Assembly (NCBI RefSeq): GCF_900105535.1 | Contig: NZ_LT629779.1 | Span: forward strand, 2,666,001 to 2,730,000 | Direction of reading: 5' to 3' | From: Pseudarthrobacter equi | Lineage (GTDB): Bacteria; Actinomycetota; Actinomycetes; Actinomycetales; Micrococcaceae | DNA length: 64,000 nucleotides | Shown here: one piece after another, positions 27,985-37,006 of the stretch | Layout of the letters: the number at the start of each line of letters is the position of its first letter | How positions within the stretch are numbered: position 1 is the first letter of the stretch | Program-made: the position numbers and the translations under genes | Notes under the pieces: generated by a model | Databases searched by the model: none | What the model was told of the DNA's origin: nothing | What the model saw: the letters and a program-made list of their open reading frames with translations, nothing else

Positions 27985-28187
27985 TTCCCCTCAGCTTGCC
28001 GAGCCCTGCCGCTGAACCGGGATTCAATCGCTTTCCAGCTGGCAGGGACGGGGGAACCAAGTTTCCGCGGCTTCACCGAAGCCTTGGGGTTAAGTCGATA
28101 TCGCCTTCCGTCCCTGACGAAGTGCGTTACCGGCCGGGTATCTCCAGCCCGAACCCGACAGCTCACCCCGCAGGCATGGGAGAGGCG
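27985..28187 (+). promoter_or_regulatory. ydaO/yuaA-type c-di-AMP riboswitch
   Basis: The leader of the LysM-NlpC/P60 gene contains the conserved ydaO pieces in order: gccgagccctgccg, ggcagggacgggggaacc, a later ttggggttaagtcg, ccgaacccgacagct, caccccgcaggca and gggagagg just before the GTG start. These are the strongly conserved blocks of the class that in actinobacteria controls rpf and NlpC/P60 genes. It normally turns expression off when c-di-AMP is high. The aptamer ends at the ribosome-binding site, so control of translation or attenuation is possible. Confidence 0.88.
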
Positions 28188-28194
28188 ATCAACC

Positions 28195-29040
28195 GTGTCA
28201 AAAAATTTCACCACCGCCCGTCACCGCGCTACTCCGGCCGGCTCCATCGCGCTGCAGGGTTTGGCCGTGACGGCCAAGGCCCAGGCCCGGACCTTTGGAC
28301 GCCCGGCACTCGCAGTAGCCGCAGCATCGGGCATTGCGTTCGGCGTCGGAGCTCCGGCACATGCAGGCGTGACCGGCCCGGACAGCACCGAAACCACTAA
28401 CGTCCAGGCATACTCGGCTCCTGCCGCGCCCGTAGCCGCTGCCCCTGCAGCCGCTGCCGGCAACGTCCACACGGTTGCTTCCGGTGACACCCTCGGCGCC
28501 ATTGCGTCCGCCTACGGGGTTGGCCTGAACGACGTCCTGGCAGCCAACGGCCTCGACGTTTCCTCGATCATCTACCCCGGTGACCAGATTGCCATTCCCG
28601 GCGCCGGCTACGCAGCACCGGCCGCTCCGGCCGTTGCTCCGGCAGCGGCACCGGTCCAGACCGCAAGCACTGCTCCCGCCAACACCGGCATGAACCTCGG
28701 CTACGCCTCGGCAACGCCTGCGGCCACCGGCTCGGGCACCGGCGCTGCCATCCTCGCCAACGCTTACGGCCAGGTCGGCGTCACCCAGGACTGCACCGCC
28801 ATGGTGGAGAAGGCCCTGCGCGCCGTCGGCAAGTCCGTCGGAGACCTGGCTCCCGGCCAGTTCTTCCAGTACGGCACCGTGGTGGGCACCCCCGCCCCCG
28901 GTGACCTCGTCATCTCCGCCGGCCACGTCGGCGTGTACGCCGGTGACGGCCAGATGGTCAGCGGCGGCGTCAACGGCAGCCAGACCCAGGTGCACTCCGT
29001 CAGCTGGGTTGGTGCAGCCTCCTACGTACGGGTCGCATAG
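28195..29040 (+). CDS. LysM and NlpC/P60 peptidoglycan endopeptidase
   Basis: 281 aa. Long N-terminus with signal sequence (RPALAVAAASGIAFGVGAPAHA), one LysM domain (about residues 85-135: HTVASGDTLGAIASAYGVG, VLAANGL, IYPGDQIAIPG), an Ala/Pro linker and a C-terminal NlpC/P60 domain with catalytic Cys in QDCTAMVEKALR and His in SAGHVGVYAG. It should cleave stem peptides in the wall. The GTG at 28195 follows gggagagg; the frame is open upstream but that stretch is the riboswitch RNA. A strong terminator follows. Confidence 0.92.
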   Translation: MSKNFTTARHRATPAGSIALQGLAVTAKAQARTFGRPALAVAAASGIAFGVGAPAHAGVTGPDSTETTNVQAYSAPAAPVAAAPAAAAGNVHTVASGDTLGAIASAYGVGLNDVLAANGLDVSSIIYPGDQIAIPGAGYAAPAAPAVAPAAAPVQTASTAPANTGMNLGYASATPAATGSGTGAAILANAYGQVGVTQDCTAMVEKALRAVGKSVGDLAPGQFFQYGTVVGTPAPGDLVISAGHVGVYAGDGQMVSGGVNGSQTQVHSVSWVGAASYVRVA

Positions 29041-29076
29041 CCTGCTGGGCAGGTAGCTTCCAGCGCATAGAGCTGC

Positions 29077-29118
29077 AAAAAGGGCGGTAGCCGGGACATC
29101 CCGGCTGCCGCCCTTTTT
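29077..29118. terminator. Bidirectional intrinsic terminator
   Basis: A 19-bp hairpin (29077-29095 with 29100-29118, one G-T wobble, 4-nt loop) has five A on the left and five T on the right. It can therefore terminate the NlpC/P60 transcript on the plus strand and the selO operon on the minus strand. Confidence 0.92.
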
Positions 29119-29139
29119 ACTGCGTAACCAAACTCAGGC

Positions 29140-30615
29140 TCAGGTGCCGCAGAAGGTCATGTACGTCCCGAAGTCCTCCGGGGCGCCCTCGGCGTACCGC
29201 TCCATGCCGGGGCGTTCGCTGTACGGCGCCGTCACCGCTTCCAGCAGCCCGTGCAGTGGATCCAGGTCCCCGCCGGTAGCCGCGGCCAGCGCCTCTTCGA
29301 CGAGGTGGTTCCGCGGAATGTACGCGGGATTGGTGCGGTCCATCAGCCCGGCATCCGGCCCCAGCTTCTGCCAGCGTTCGGCCCAGGCATCGTACGCAGC
29401 CAGGTCCATGACCATCCCGCGGACAGGCCGGCTGTCACCCCGGGCGGCCTTGGCCAGGTTCCTGAAGAAGAGCGTGTAGTCCACCGGGCCGTCCTTGAGG
29501 ATGCCGGTGACGCCGTCCACCAGGTCAGAGACCTCCTCGGCTGCCGCCGTATCCGGCTTCCCCGCAGCCAGGCCCAGCTTGGTGGCCATGCCGCCAAACC
29601 ACGCCGCACTGTAATACCGCCGGAACCCGCCCAGCGCCTCCACGGCCACCGGAACCGCCGCCTTTTGGTCTTCGTCGATGAGCGGCAGCATGGCTTCGGC
29701 GAGGCGGGCCAGGTTCCATTCGGCCATGACCGGCTGGTTGGCGTACGCATACCGGCCGCCGACGTCGATGGAGCTGTACACGGCGGCCGGGTTGAACGCG
29801 TCCATAAAGGCACAGGGGCCGTAATCGATCGTTTCGCCGGAGATGGTCATGTTGTCTGTATTCATCACACCGTGGACGAACCCCACCAGCATCCACTGCG
29901 CCACGAGCGAGGCCTGCGAAGCCACCACGGCCCGGTACAGGGCGAGGTAGGGGTTCTCCTCCGCCGCGGCGTCCGGATAGTGGCGGCTGATGGCATGGTC
30001 CGCCAGCCGGCGCAGGAGCTCGGTGTTTTCCGTGGCCCGCGCATACTGGAAACTGCCCACCCGAAGGTGGCTGCCGGCCACCCGGGCCAGCACGGCGCCG
30101 GGAAGCATGTCATCCCGGCGCACCTGCCGTCCGGTAGCCACGACGGCGAGGGAGCGGGTGGTGGGGATGCCGAGGGCGTGCATGGCCTCGCTGACCACGT
30201 ATTCGCGGAGCATGGGCCCGACGACGGCACGGCCGTCACCGGCGCGGGCAAATGGCGTGCGGCCGGAGCCTTTCAGGTGGAGGTCCTTCACCCGTCCGCG
30301 GGCATCCTCCAGCTCACCCAGCAGCAGCGCGCGGCCGTCACCGAGGAGGGGCGAGTAGCCGCCGAACTGGTGCCCGGCGTAGGCCTGGGCCACAGGCGTG
30401 GCACCTTCCGGGACGTGGTTGCCCAGCAGGAACCGCGCTCCCTCTTCCGAGCCCAGGTACGCCGGGTCGAGCCCCAGTTCCGCGGCGAGCGGTCCGTTGA
30501 GTACCAGGAGTTTGGGGTCCGGGGCTTCCTCCGCCTCCCAGGGCACCGCCAGCTCGTTGAGTTCGCGGGCGAAGCGGCCACCCAGGGCGACAGTCGATTC
30601 TGCAGCAGCGGTCAT
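29140..30615 (-). CDS. selO: SelO (YdiU) family protein adenylyltransferase
   Basis: 491 aa pseudokinase fold. Conserved blocks: [56 protein letters not shown] and [21 protein letters not shown], the last with metal ligands. SelO transfers AMP to Ser/Thr/Tyr of redox proteins. The C-terminus is FCGT with Cys where some homologues have Sec or Cys, and it follows the family pattern of a redox-sensitive tail. The ATG at 30615 overlaps the RNase Z stop in ATGA. Confidence 0.93.
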   Translation of the reverse strand: MTAAAESTVALGGRFARELNELAVPWEAEEAPDPKLLVLNGPLAAELGLDPAYLGSEEGARFLLGNHVPEGATPVAQAYAGHQFGGYSPLLGDGRALLLGELEDARGRVKDLHLKGSGRTPFARAGDGRAVVGPMLREYVVSEAMHALGIPTTRSLAVVATGRQVRRDDMLPGAVLARVAGSHLRVGSFQYARATENTELLRRLADHAISRHYPDAAAEENPYLALYRAVVASQASLVAQWMLVGFVHGVMNTDNMTISGETIDYGPCAFMDAFNPAAVYSSIDVGGRYAYANQPVMAEWNLARLAEAMLPLIDEDQKAAVPVAVEALGGFRRYYSAAWFGGMATKLGLAAGKPDTAAAEEVSDLVDGVTGILKDGPVDYTLFFRNLAKAARGDSRPVRGMVMDLAAYDAWAERWQKLGPDAGLMDRTNPAYIPRNHLVEEALAAATGGDLDPLHGLLEAVTAPYSERPGMERYAEGAPEDFGTYMTFCGT

Positions 30616-31538
30616 GGTTTTAACCCTATCCCCGCGGCGGCCGTTGCAGGCCCCCCGCGGCGGTTCGGAAGGCGGATGCGCTGGAGGTCGTCGGCGGCGA
30701 TCACAGTGGCACCCTTGGCGCGGGCGGACGCCTGCCGGGCCAGGAAGGTGACGTCGTTGCCGTACCGGGACGAGAAGTGCGTGAGCACCAGCGTCCGCGC
30801 GCTCCCCTGTCCCGCCAAATCGCCAGCCTGCCCGGCGGTGAGGTGGCGGTATTCCTCCGCCAGCCCGCCGTCGTCGTCGCTGAAGGTGGACTCGGCGACC
30901 AGGAGGTCGGCGCCGTCGGCAAGGTCTTCGGCACCGTCGCACGGTGCGGTGTCCATGACGAACGCGAAACGCTGCCCGGGGCGCGGAACGCTGACATCGG
31001 CGAGTCCGACGCCGGCAAGGGTACCTTCGCGCAGGAGGCGGCCGACGTCCGGCCCGGCGATGCCCGCTGCCGCGAGGCGGTGGGGCAGGAACGTAAAGCC
31101 CTCGGGCTCGGTGAGGCGGTACCCGTAGGTCTCTATCCGGTGCTTGAGCGGCCGGATGTGGAGGCCTTCCGCCACCTCACCGGCGGCGCCATGGGGATGG
31201 AGCCACAGGTCCAGGCCGGGCGTGCTGACAGAGACCAGCGCCCGCACCACAGCATCCCCGGAGGCCGGGTAGTGCAGGTGGACCGGGTGGTTGACGCCGT
31301 CCAGCACCATTCTGGACAGGACGCCGGGGAGCCCGAAGCAGTGGTCGCCGTGGACGTGGGTGAGGCAGATCCTGGTGACCTGCGTTGCCGAAACTCCGGC
31401 GTGGATCATCTGGCGCTGTGTCCCTTCGCCGGGATCGAAGAGCAGCCCCTCCCCGTCCCAGCGGAGCAGGTACCCGTTGTGGTTCCGGGTACGGGTGGGT
31501 ACCTGCGATGCTGTGCCCAGGACCACCAGTTCACGCAC
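30612..31538 (-). CDS. rnz: Ribonuclease Z (tRNase Z)
   Basis: 308 aa metallo-beta-lactamase fold. [20 protein letters not shown] at the N-terminus and the zinc motif [13 protein letters not shown] (HxHxDH) are diagnostic, with further ligands in MDTAPCDG and THFSSRY. It removes the 3' trailer of tRNA precursors. The GTG at 31538 gives the family start (VRELVVLG); another GTG at 31553 is possible. It overlaps the DinB-like gene by 8 bp and selO by 4 bp, so the three form an operon. Confidence 0.93.
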   Translation of the reverse strand: MRELVVLGTASQVPTRTRNHNGYLLRWDGEGLLFDPGEGTQRQMIHAGVSATQVTRICLTHVHGDHCFGLPGVLSRMVLDGVNHPVHLHYPASGDAVVRALVSVSTPGLDLWLHPHGAAGEVAEGLHIRPLKHRIETYGYRLTEPEGFTFLPHRLAAAGIAGPDVGRLLREGTLAGVGLADVSVPRPGQRFAFVMDTAPCDGAEDLADGADLLVAESTFSDDDGGLAEEYRHLTAGQAGDLAGQGSARTLVLTHFSSRYGNDVTFLARQASARAKGATVIAADDLQRIRLPNRRGGPATAAAGIGLKP

Positions 31539-32055
31539 GGCCGCTGCCGTGACGTGCGGCCACCAGGCCTTTCGCGTAGGCTGCCTGGCCCACGTGCTGC
31601 AGGCAGTCGGCGAGGGTACTGACAAGCCGGACTCCGAGGGTCACCGGAGGGTCCCAGTTGGTGTCCACGGTCCGGTCAAGGTCTTGGTCTGCCAGTTCAC
31701 CGAGGACTTGCATGGTCTGCCGGTGGACCGCGCCGTAGCAGTCCCCCAGCAGGCTTGCCGTGGCGCGGACAGAGTCCACCTGCCCGCTGGTGTGCCCGTA
31801 GCCGGTGTCCCGGTCCGTCAGCGGGAGGCCGAAGCGGGCAGCGAAACCCGCGTGCGTCCATACCTGCTCCAGGCCTGCAGCGGAGGCAACCTGTGCGTCC
31901 TCCACCCGGGCCAGGTGCCAGAGAAGCCAGGCGATGGGGTTGCCGGTGCCGGCCGGGCGATGGTGCAGGGCTTCTTCATCGAGGCCCTTGAGCGTCTCCG
32001 CCACGGCATCGCTGATGCGCACGAAGGCATCCTGCAGGAGTTCATTGCTTTTCAT
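31531..32055 (-). CDS. DinB-family (mycothiol-transferase-like) protein
   Basis: 174 aa four-helix bundle. DAFVRISDAVAETLKGLDEE, ALHHRPAGTGNPIAWLLWHL, ARVEDAQVA and LADCLQHVGQAAYAKG supply the three His expected for the metal site of the DinB/mycothiol-dependent family. It may use mycothiol as co-substrate; the reaction is unknown. The ATG at 32055 follows gaaaggcgggg. First gene of the operon with RNase Z and SelO. Confidence 0.82.
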   Translation of the reverse strand: MKSNELLQDAFVRISDAVAETLKGLDEEALHHRPAGTGNPIAWLLWHLARVEDAQVASAAGLEQVWTHAGFAARFGLPLTDRDTGYGHTSGQVDSVRATASLLGDCYGAVHRQTMQVLGELADQDLDRTVDTNWDPPVTLGVRLVSTLADCLQHVGQAAYAKGLVAARHGSGRA

Positions 32056-32091
32056 GTCCCCGCCTTTCAGCACCAGCGCCGGTGGCCGTGG

Positions 32092-32331
32092 CTAACGCTC
32101 AAGATCGTTGGGGTCGAATTCGCTGCCTTCCCCCGGGACAGCTTCGTCCTGGAGCAGCGGGTCTTCCTGCCAGCGGTCCGGATTGTTTTCGGCCGCACCG
32201 GGATAGCTGTCCGGTTCGCCGTGTACGGGGTCAAGCTCCTGTGACGCTGCGCTTCCCGGTGTTTCATCGAGCAGCACGTCATTTTCGTCAACGATTTCCA
32301 GGCCATCCTCCGGGAGGTTCTGTTCACTCAT
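32092..32331 (-). CDS. Small acidic protein of unknown function
   Basis: 79 aa, very acidic: MSEQNLPEDGLEIVDENDV, LLDETPGSAASQELDPVHG, ending EGSEFDPNDLER. Probably largely disordered. No domain recognised. The ATG at 32331 is preceded by aaggaaagg. It lies 36 bp upstream of the DinB-like gene and may share its operon. Confidence 0.65.
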   Translation of the reverse strand: MSEQNLPEDGLEIVDENDVLLDETPGSAASQELDPVHGEPDSYPGAAENNPDRWQEDPLLQDEAVPGEGSEFDPNDLER

Positions 32332-32444
32332 AGTCACGCCTTTCCTTGGGGCTGCACCCGGTCTGATGCAGCGCAGAACGGTACCGCCAGACAATAGTAA
32401 GCATACTGAGCACCCCTTCGGGTGGGAACTGTCCTCCGATAGCC

Positions 32445-32458
32445 GTGACTTTCGGCCC
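32445..32458 (+). promoter_or_regulatory. Candidate DevR/DosR-type box upstream of the USP gene
   Basis: GTGACTTTCGGCCC matches the DosR core GGGACTWWAGTCCC at 11 of 14 positions. A start at the expected +42 distance would lie near 32494, leaving a leader of about 90 nt. The 255 bp between 32332 and 32586 hold no gene. This box is weaker evidence than those with a leaderless start at -43. Confidence 0.4.
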
Positions 32459-32586
32459 TACAGATGGCAGGACTCCGGCGGCCACTCTTGTAGGCAAGGA
32501 GACGTGCTGTCGCCGCGCCAGGCTGGGGGCGGCCACCGCCTCCTGCGTCCGCCCACAACTCCACACGAAAGACCAGGAAGCCGGCC

Positions 32587-33453
32587 ATGACATCACGTAA
32601 ACCGATTGCCGTTGCCACCAACGACTCGGCGCAGAGCCAGGCGGCGGTGCTGTGGGCCGCGCACCGGGCCGAAAAGTCCGGGGCACCTTTGGCCGTCCTC
32701 CACGTCGTGGACGACCGCTGGGTGGCCGAGCCCTACCCCTGGTTCGGCGTACTGGAGGAGGCAGGCGACCAACTGCTGAAAATTGCGGCAGGGCGCGTCC
32801 GGGGAGCAACACCGGCCACGGTCACCACACGGCTCCTGACCGGGAGCGTGGGCGGGTCGCTGGCGAAGTACTCGGGCAAGGCGTCGATGCTGGTGATCGG
32901 TTCCGGCTCCGGACACCTGGGGGGAACCCTGGCAGACCGGGCCCTGCAGGTCGCGGCCTCCGCCAAGGTGCCGGTGGCCGTCGTCGGGACGCAGGACCTT
33001 GCCGGACGGTCCGGCGTGGTGGTGGGGGTCGACGGCTCCCGGGAGGCTACGCAGGCAGTCGCTTTTGCGGCTGCGGAGGCCGACCGGGAGGGCGATGAGC
33101 TCACCGTTGTCTATGCAGTCAGGATGCCCGACCCCGTGACGGATGCGGGGCTGGCCCCGGCCAGCCTGGCCGAGATGGTCTCCGAAGAAGAACGCGTGGT
33201 CCTCTCTGAGACGGTGGCGGGCCTCGAGGAGGACTACCCGGACCTGTTGGTGCACCGGGTGCTGGACACCGAACGGGACCCCGTTGACGCGCTGGTCCAC
33301 GCGGCAGGCGGAGCAAGGATGCTGGTGGTGGGAAGCCGCGGCCGCGGCGGCATCAAGCGGCTGCTGCTCGGTTCCACTGCCCACGGGGTGCTCAAGCACC
33401 TTCCCTGCCCCACTGTCATCACCCGGATCCAGGCCGGCAAGAACAAGGCCTGA
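32587..33453 (+). CDS. Universal stress protein, two Usp domains
   Basis: 288 aa. The N-terminal Usp domain (about 5-145) has [17 protein letters not shown] but its loop, [17 protein letters not shown], lacks the final G(S/T). The C-terminal domain (about 148-285) has [19 protein letters not shown] and the complete ATP loop [19 protein letters not shown] (G-2x-G-9x-GS/T). One intact and one degenerate nucleotide site fits the tandem Usp proteins of the DosR regulon. First of five USP genes in the island and a paralogue of 39433-40299. SD aggaag is 6 nt upstream. Confidence 0.92.
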   Translation: MTSRKPIAVATNDSAQSQAAVLWAAHRAEKSGAPLAVLHVVDDRWVAEPYPWFGVLEEAGDQLLKIAAGRVRGATPATVTTRLLTGSVGGSLAKYSGKASMLVIGSGSGHLGGTLADRALQVAASAKVPVAVVGTQDLAGRSGVVVGVDGSREATQAVAFAAAEADREGDELTVVYAVRMPDPVTDAGLAPASLAEMVSEEERVVLSETVAGLEEDYPDLLVHRVLDTERDPVDALVHAAGGARMLVVGSRGRGGIKRLLLGSTAHGVLKHLPCPTVITRIQAGKNKA

Positions 33454-33533
33454 CCGGGAACGGGACCCGGCCAGGCAGGGGGCCGGATTCCGCCATCCAC
33501 ATTGTCCGCACCATCAGTTCCGGGGGCGACACC

Positions 33534-35030
33534 ATGAGAAAAACCGCAGCAATCATCATGCTCATCCTGGGGATCCTCCTTTCGCTGGTGGGCCTCACAG
33601 CGCTCGCCGGTGGCGCCGTAGCCATGGCGGTGGGGTCCGCGCAGGGTGACGGCTTCCTTACCTCCGGTACGGCCCGGCTGTCAGTCGCATCCCACGCGCT
33701 GACCTCGCCCCGGCTCGATGCCATCGGCGAGGGCGCTCCGCCCCGCCTTCCCTTTGATCTGGGGACCCTGCGGCTGCGGGCTGCCCCGGTGGACCCGGCC
33801 AAGGACATCTTCATCGGAATCGCGTCCCAGTCCGACGTCGAGAAGTACCTGTCCGGCGTCTACCATTCGGAACTGCTCGACGTCGAGATGCAGCCGTTCC
33901 GGGCCGAGTACCGTGACATACCGGGAACTGCCGTCCCTGCCGCACCCGCCCAGCAGACGTTCTGGGCTGCGTCCGCAACCGGCCCCGGCGAACAGGAGCT
34001 CACGTGGGACCTTGCGGCCGGCAACTGGTCGATTGTCCTGATGAATGCCGATGCGAGCCAGGGCGTGGCTGCAACGCTGCAGGCCGGGGCCCGGTCTGAA
34101 CTGATCCGGCCGGCCGCCACGGGCCTGCTGGTGGGCGGCGCCATTGCCTTGGTGATCGGTGTTCCGCTGCTGGTTTTTGGGGCCATGGGCCTGGGCCGCC
34201 ATACCGGCCCGCCGGCCCGGGGGCAGGGTGCGCCGGGTGCGCCGGGACTTCCGGTGCAGGTTCAGCAGCCCACGCAGAACATGGCAGAACTGGCGGACCG
34301 GGCACCCTACCCGGCGCGGCTTTTCGGTGAGCTGGACCCCGGTCTGTCCAGGGGCCTGTGGCTGGTCAAGTGGTTCCTGGCGATTCCGCACTTCGTTGTG
34401 CTGGTCTTCCTGTGGTTTGCCTTCGCAGTGACCACCATCGTGGCCGGGTTCGCGATCCTCTTCACCGGCCGCTACCCGAGGGCACTCTTCAACTTCAACG
34501 TCGGGGTGATGCGCTGGAACTGGAGGGTAGCGTTCTACGCCTATGCCGCCGCCGGCACGGACCTCTATCCGCCTTTCACCCTGGCGCACACCGACTATCC
34601 GGCGGACTTCGACGTGGACTATCCGGAGCGGCTGTCCCGGGGACTGGTGCTGGTCAAGTGGTGGCTGCTGGCCATCCCACACCTGCTGATCGTGGCTGCC
34701 CTCGCCGGCACGGCCTGGACGTGGCGGGCGGAAACCACGGATCTGGGAACCACGTATGAGCGCACCACCGGGATTTCGCTGCTGGGGATCCTGGTACTGG
34801 TGGCCTTGGTGGCGCTCCTCTTCACCGGCCGCTACCTGCGCCCGCTGTTCGACCTGATCCTGGGCATCAACCGCTGGATTTACCGCGTCATGGCCTACAC
34901 GGCGCTGATGCGGGACGAATATCCTCCCTTCCGGCTCGACCAGGGGCCCGGGGAAGCGCCGCCGCCGGCGGGCCAACCCGCCCGGCAGGAAGTACCCGTG
35001 CCCGGGACAGGCACAACGCCCCAGCCCTAG
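33534..35030 (+). CDS. DUF4389 membrane protein
   Basis: 498 aa. N-terminal membrane helix, an extracytoplasmic domain (about 40-180), another helix, then two copies of a repeat with the same pattern: [31 protein letters not shown] / [12 protein letters not shown], and W.RV.AY. That repeat is DUF4389. The C-terminus is Pro-rich. The role is unknown; its position between two USP genes in the same direction, with no promoter evident in the 80 bp before it, suggests co-expression with them. Confidence 0.85.
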   Translation: MRKTAAIIMLILGILLSLVGLTALAGGAVAMAVGSAQGDGFLTSGTARLSVASHALTSPRLDAIGEGAPPRLPFDLGTLRLRAAPVDPAKDIFIGIASQSDVEKYLSGVYHSELLDVEMQPFRAEYRDIPGTAVPAAPAQQTFWAASATGPGEQELTWDLAAGNWSIVLMNADASQGVAATLQAGARSELIRPAATGLLVGGAIALVIGVPLLVFGAMGLGRHTGPPARGQGAPGAPGLPVQVQQPTQNMAELADRAPYPARLFGELDPGLSRGLWLVKWFLAIPHFVVLVFLWFAFAVTTIVAGFAILFTGRYPRALFNFNVGVMRWNWRVAFYAYAAAGTDLYPPFTLAHTDYPADFDVDYPERLSRGLVLVKWWLLAIPHLLIVAALAGTAWTWRAETTDLGTTYERTTGISLLGILVLVALVALLFTGRYLRPLFDLILGINRWIYRVMAYTALMRDEYPPFRLDQGPGEAPPPAGQPARQEVPVPGTGTTPQP

Positions 35031-35084
35031 CCGCCGGCCCGGGCAGGGCAACACACGGACGTGACCGCACCAGAAGGAGTTGAG

Positions 35085-35543
35085 ATGGGTTCTGCCGGAG
35101 CACCGTTCGGCCGGATCGTCGTGGGAGTCGACGGCTCGGAGGCCTCCATCGAGGCGCTGCGCCAGGCGCAGCGCCTCGCCGTGCCGCTCGGCGCCAAGGT
35201 CGAGGCCCGGGCCTATTGGGATTACCCGCAGGCCTACTCCGGCTACATGCTGATGGGCATCGAGGGATTCGAAGAGCGGGCCGGCCAGATCCTCGATGAG
35301 GCGGTCAGCGCCGCCTATGGTGACGAAACGCCGTCGAACGTCGTGGCCAGCCTCGTCCGCGGACACCCCCGGGATTCACTGATCGAGGCCAGCCGCGACG
35401 CTGACCTGCTGGTGGTGGGCCGGCGCGGGCACGGCGGCTTCGGCGGCCTGCTCCTGGGCTCGGTCAGCTCGGCGCTGGTGGCCCATGCCCACTGCCCGGT
35501 ACTGGTGGTGCACACGCCGGAGGCACCGGCGGAAACGCCGTGA
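35085..35543 (+). CDS. Universal stress protein, single domain
   Basis: 152 aa. IVVGVDGSEASIEALRQAQ at the N-terminus, and a complete ATP loop VGRRGHGGFGGLLLGSVSS near the C-terminus, then AHAHCPVLVVH. Probably ATP-binding and cytosolic. The ATG at 35085 has AGAAGGAG 5 nt upstream. It follows the DUF4389 gene by 54 bp. It is very similar to the convergent USP at 35630-36079. Confidence 0.93.
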   Translation: MGSAGAPFGRIVVGVDGSEASIEALRQAQRLAVPLGAKVEARAYWDYPQAYSGYMLMGIEGFEERAGQILDEAVSAAYGDETPSNVVASLVRGHPRDSLIEASRDADLLVVGRRGHGGFGGLLLGSVSSALVAHAHCPVLVVHTPEAPAETP

Positions 35544-35545
35544 CG

Positions 35546-35605
35546 CCGGTGCGGAAGGGGACGGCGCGGAACGGGCCGGTGCGGAACTGGCCGGTGCGGA
35601 ACTGG
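35546..35605. repeat. Four tandem 15-bp repeats between two convergent USP genes
   Basis: Units start at 35546, 35561, 35576 and 35591. Units 3 and 4 are identical (ccggtgcggaactgg) and units 1 and 2 differ at a few positions; a partial fifth unit (ggtgcgg) follows. The repeat fills almost the whole gap between the stop codons at 35543 and 35630. It is not an intrinsic terminator, as no T tract is present, and not a CRISPR, as there are no spacers. Confidence 0.85.
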
Positions 35606-35629
35606 ACCCGGTGCGGTAAAGACCAGGGG

Positions 35630-36079
35630 TCAGCGCCCGCCGTCGGCCCCTTCTGCCTGGGCCGGAACCACCAAAACCGGGCAGTGGGCATGGCTCACGC
35701 AGGCGGAACTCACCGAGCCCGGGACGAACCCGCCGTGCCCATGCCGGCCGACAATCAGAAGCGCAGCTTTCCTGCTGCCGTCAATCAGGAGGTGCGCTGC
35801 GCTGCCCCGCAGGAGCCGCCCGCGGATTTCCGGCGGCACCGCGGCCCCGAAGGCATCGGCGAGCGCCTGCTGGAGTGACTGCTTCGCCGCGAACTCGAAT
35901 CCCTCAATGCCAACGGCCAGGTAGATTCCGAAACCGGCGGGTACATCCCAGCACGCCCATGCCTCCACAGCAGCGTCCAGCGGCCCCGCCAGGGCATGGG
36001 CAGTCCGGAGGGCCTGGATCGAGGCGCCCGATCCGTCCACGCCCACAATGATCCTGGGCTGGCGTTCGCCGGCTTCCAT
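35630..36079 (-). CDS. Universal stress protein with a shortened ATP loop
   Basis: 149 aa. IIVGVDGSGASIQALRTAHA is normal, but the nucleotide loop reads VGRHGHGGFVPGSVSSA, three residues shorter than in the USP at 35085 (GGFGGLLLGSVSS). The flanking AHAHCPVLVV is intact. ATP binding may be altered or lost. The ATG has gaagggag 6 nt upstream. It is divergent from devR, with the box at 36148-36161 placed for its promoter. Confidence 0.9.
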   Translation of the reverse strand: MEAGERQPRIIVGVDGSGASIQALRTAHALAGPLDAAVEAWACWDVPAGFGIYLAVGIEGFEFAAKQSLQQALADAFGAAVPPEIRGRLLRGSAAHLLIDGSRKAALLIVGRHGHGGFVPGSVSSACVSHAHCPVLVVPAQAEGADGGR

Positions 36080-36147
36080 GGTGGGCTCCCTTCCGTTTGC
36101 CAGTGCACGTCTGTTCCAACCCTGCTGACGGAGCAGCCGGCCGGGTA

Positions 36148-36161
36148 GGGCCTTTGGTCAC
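36148..36161 (-). promoter_or_regulatory. Candidate DevR/DosR-type box for the USP at 35630-36079
   Basis: GGGCCTTTGGTCAC (plus strand) matches the DosR core at 11 of 14 positions. Its centre is 42.5 bp from a start at 36112, which has CAGGGT in the -10 position on the minus strand. The resulting leader of about 33 nt contains the gene's ribosome-binding site. Confidence 0.5.
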
Positions 36162-36190
36162 CGGGCGGCTGCAGCAATATCAGGCAATTT

Positions 36191-36204
36191 CCGACTTTGG
36201 TCCC
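36191..36204 (+). promoter_or_regulatory. Candidate DevR/DosR-type box for devR autoregulation
   Basis: CCGACTTTGGTCCC matches the DosR core at 11 of 14, with the right half perfect. AAGAAT at 36228-36233 is at the -10 position expected for a box centred at -42. The start would be near 36240, 70 nt before the devR GTG. Confidence 0.55.
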
Positions 36205-36310
36205 TTACATCCGCGGACGGCGGGCGCAAGAATGGTACTTGCCCCTGCCGGGGGCTGCCCGCACAGCGCAGCGGGTGCAGGTGTGGTCCTTATGAAAATG
36301 GGAGCGTAAC

Positions 36311-36991
36311 GTGCAAAGTCTTGAGTCTGGCTCGGGGGAAGCTGCAGATCCGCAGGAATCGCTTCGCGTCTTCATCCTCGACGACCACGAACTTGTCCGG
36401 CAGGGGTTGAAAGACCTGTTGGAAGGTGAAGGGTTCGTGGTGGTGGGCGAAAGCGGATCGGCTGCCGAGGCCACACGCCGGATCCCGGCGCTTCGGCCGG
36501 ATATCTCCATCCTGGACGGGCGCCTGCCGGACGGCACCGGCATCGAGGTCTGCCGAGACGTCCGTTCGCTCGATCCGCGGCTGAACTGCCTGATCCTGAC
36601 AAGTTACGACGACGAACAGGCCATCCGCGGAGCCGTCCTGGCCGGTGCTGCGGGCTACATCCTCAAACAGATCAGGAGCGATGACCTCCTGGCCGGTATC
36701 CGCAAGGCGGCCACCGGCGCCTCCCTGTTCGAGCCAGGGGTGCGGGAACGGATTGTCTCCGGACTGACCCGGACCCCGACGGACCCGAGGATGGAGGGGC
36801 TCAGCGCGCAGGAGAAGAAGGTGCTGGCGCTGGTGGGGCAGGGCCTGACGAACCGCCAGATCGGCGAAGAGCTGTTCCTGGCCGAGAAAACCGTCAAGAA
36901 CTATGTCTCGTCCATCCTGGCCAAGCTCGGTTTCGAACGCAGGACACAGGCGGCCGTGTTCGTCACCAGGAACAGCCAGGAAGCGCACTGA
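36311..36991 (+). CDS. devR: DevR/DosR-type response regulator (NarL/LuxR family)
   Basis: 226 aa. Receiver domain (about 17-135) with acidic pair Asp24/Asp25, phosphoacceptor Asp69 (SILDGRLPDG), Thr97 and Lys119. LuxR-type HTH at about 160-220; the recognition segment LAEKTVKNYVSSILAKLG then ERRTQAAVF is strikingly like DosR of mycobacteria, so a DosR-like target is expected. The GTG start follows gggag. Its partner kinase is convergent at 37007-38686. The genes around it match DosR regulon types, and two candidate boxes precede it. The name rests on similarity, not on a test. Confidence 0.88.
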   Translation: MQSLESGSGEAADPQESLRVFILDDHELVRQGLKDLLEGEGFVVVGESGSAAEATRRIPALRPDISILDGRLPDGTGIEVCRDVRSLDPRLNCLILTSYDDEQAIRGAVLAGAAGYILKQIRSDDLLAGIRKAATGASLFEPGVRERIVSGLTRTPTDPRMEGLSAQEKKVLALVGQGLTNRQIGEELFLAEKTVKNYVSSILAKLGFERRTQAAVFVTRNSQEAH

Positions 36992-37006
36992 CGGGGCCGG
37001 GCACCG

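Noticed and set aside
27952..28194. N-terminal extension of the NlpC/P60 gene
   Set aside because: The frame is open, but the bases are those of the ydaO riboswitch and the GTG at 28195 has a good SD.
35546..35605. Possible CRISPR array
   Set aside because: The units are directly adjacent 15-mers without spacers, and no cas genes are present.
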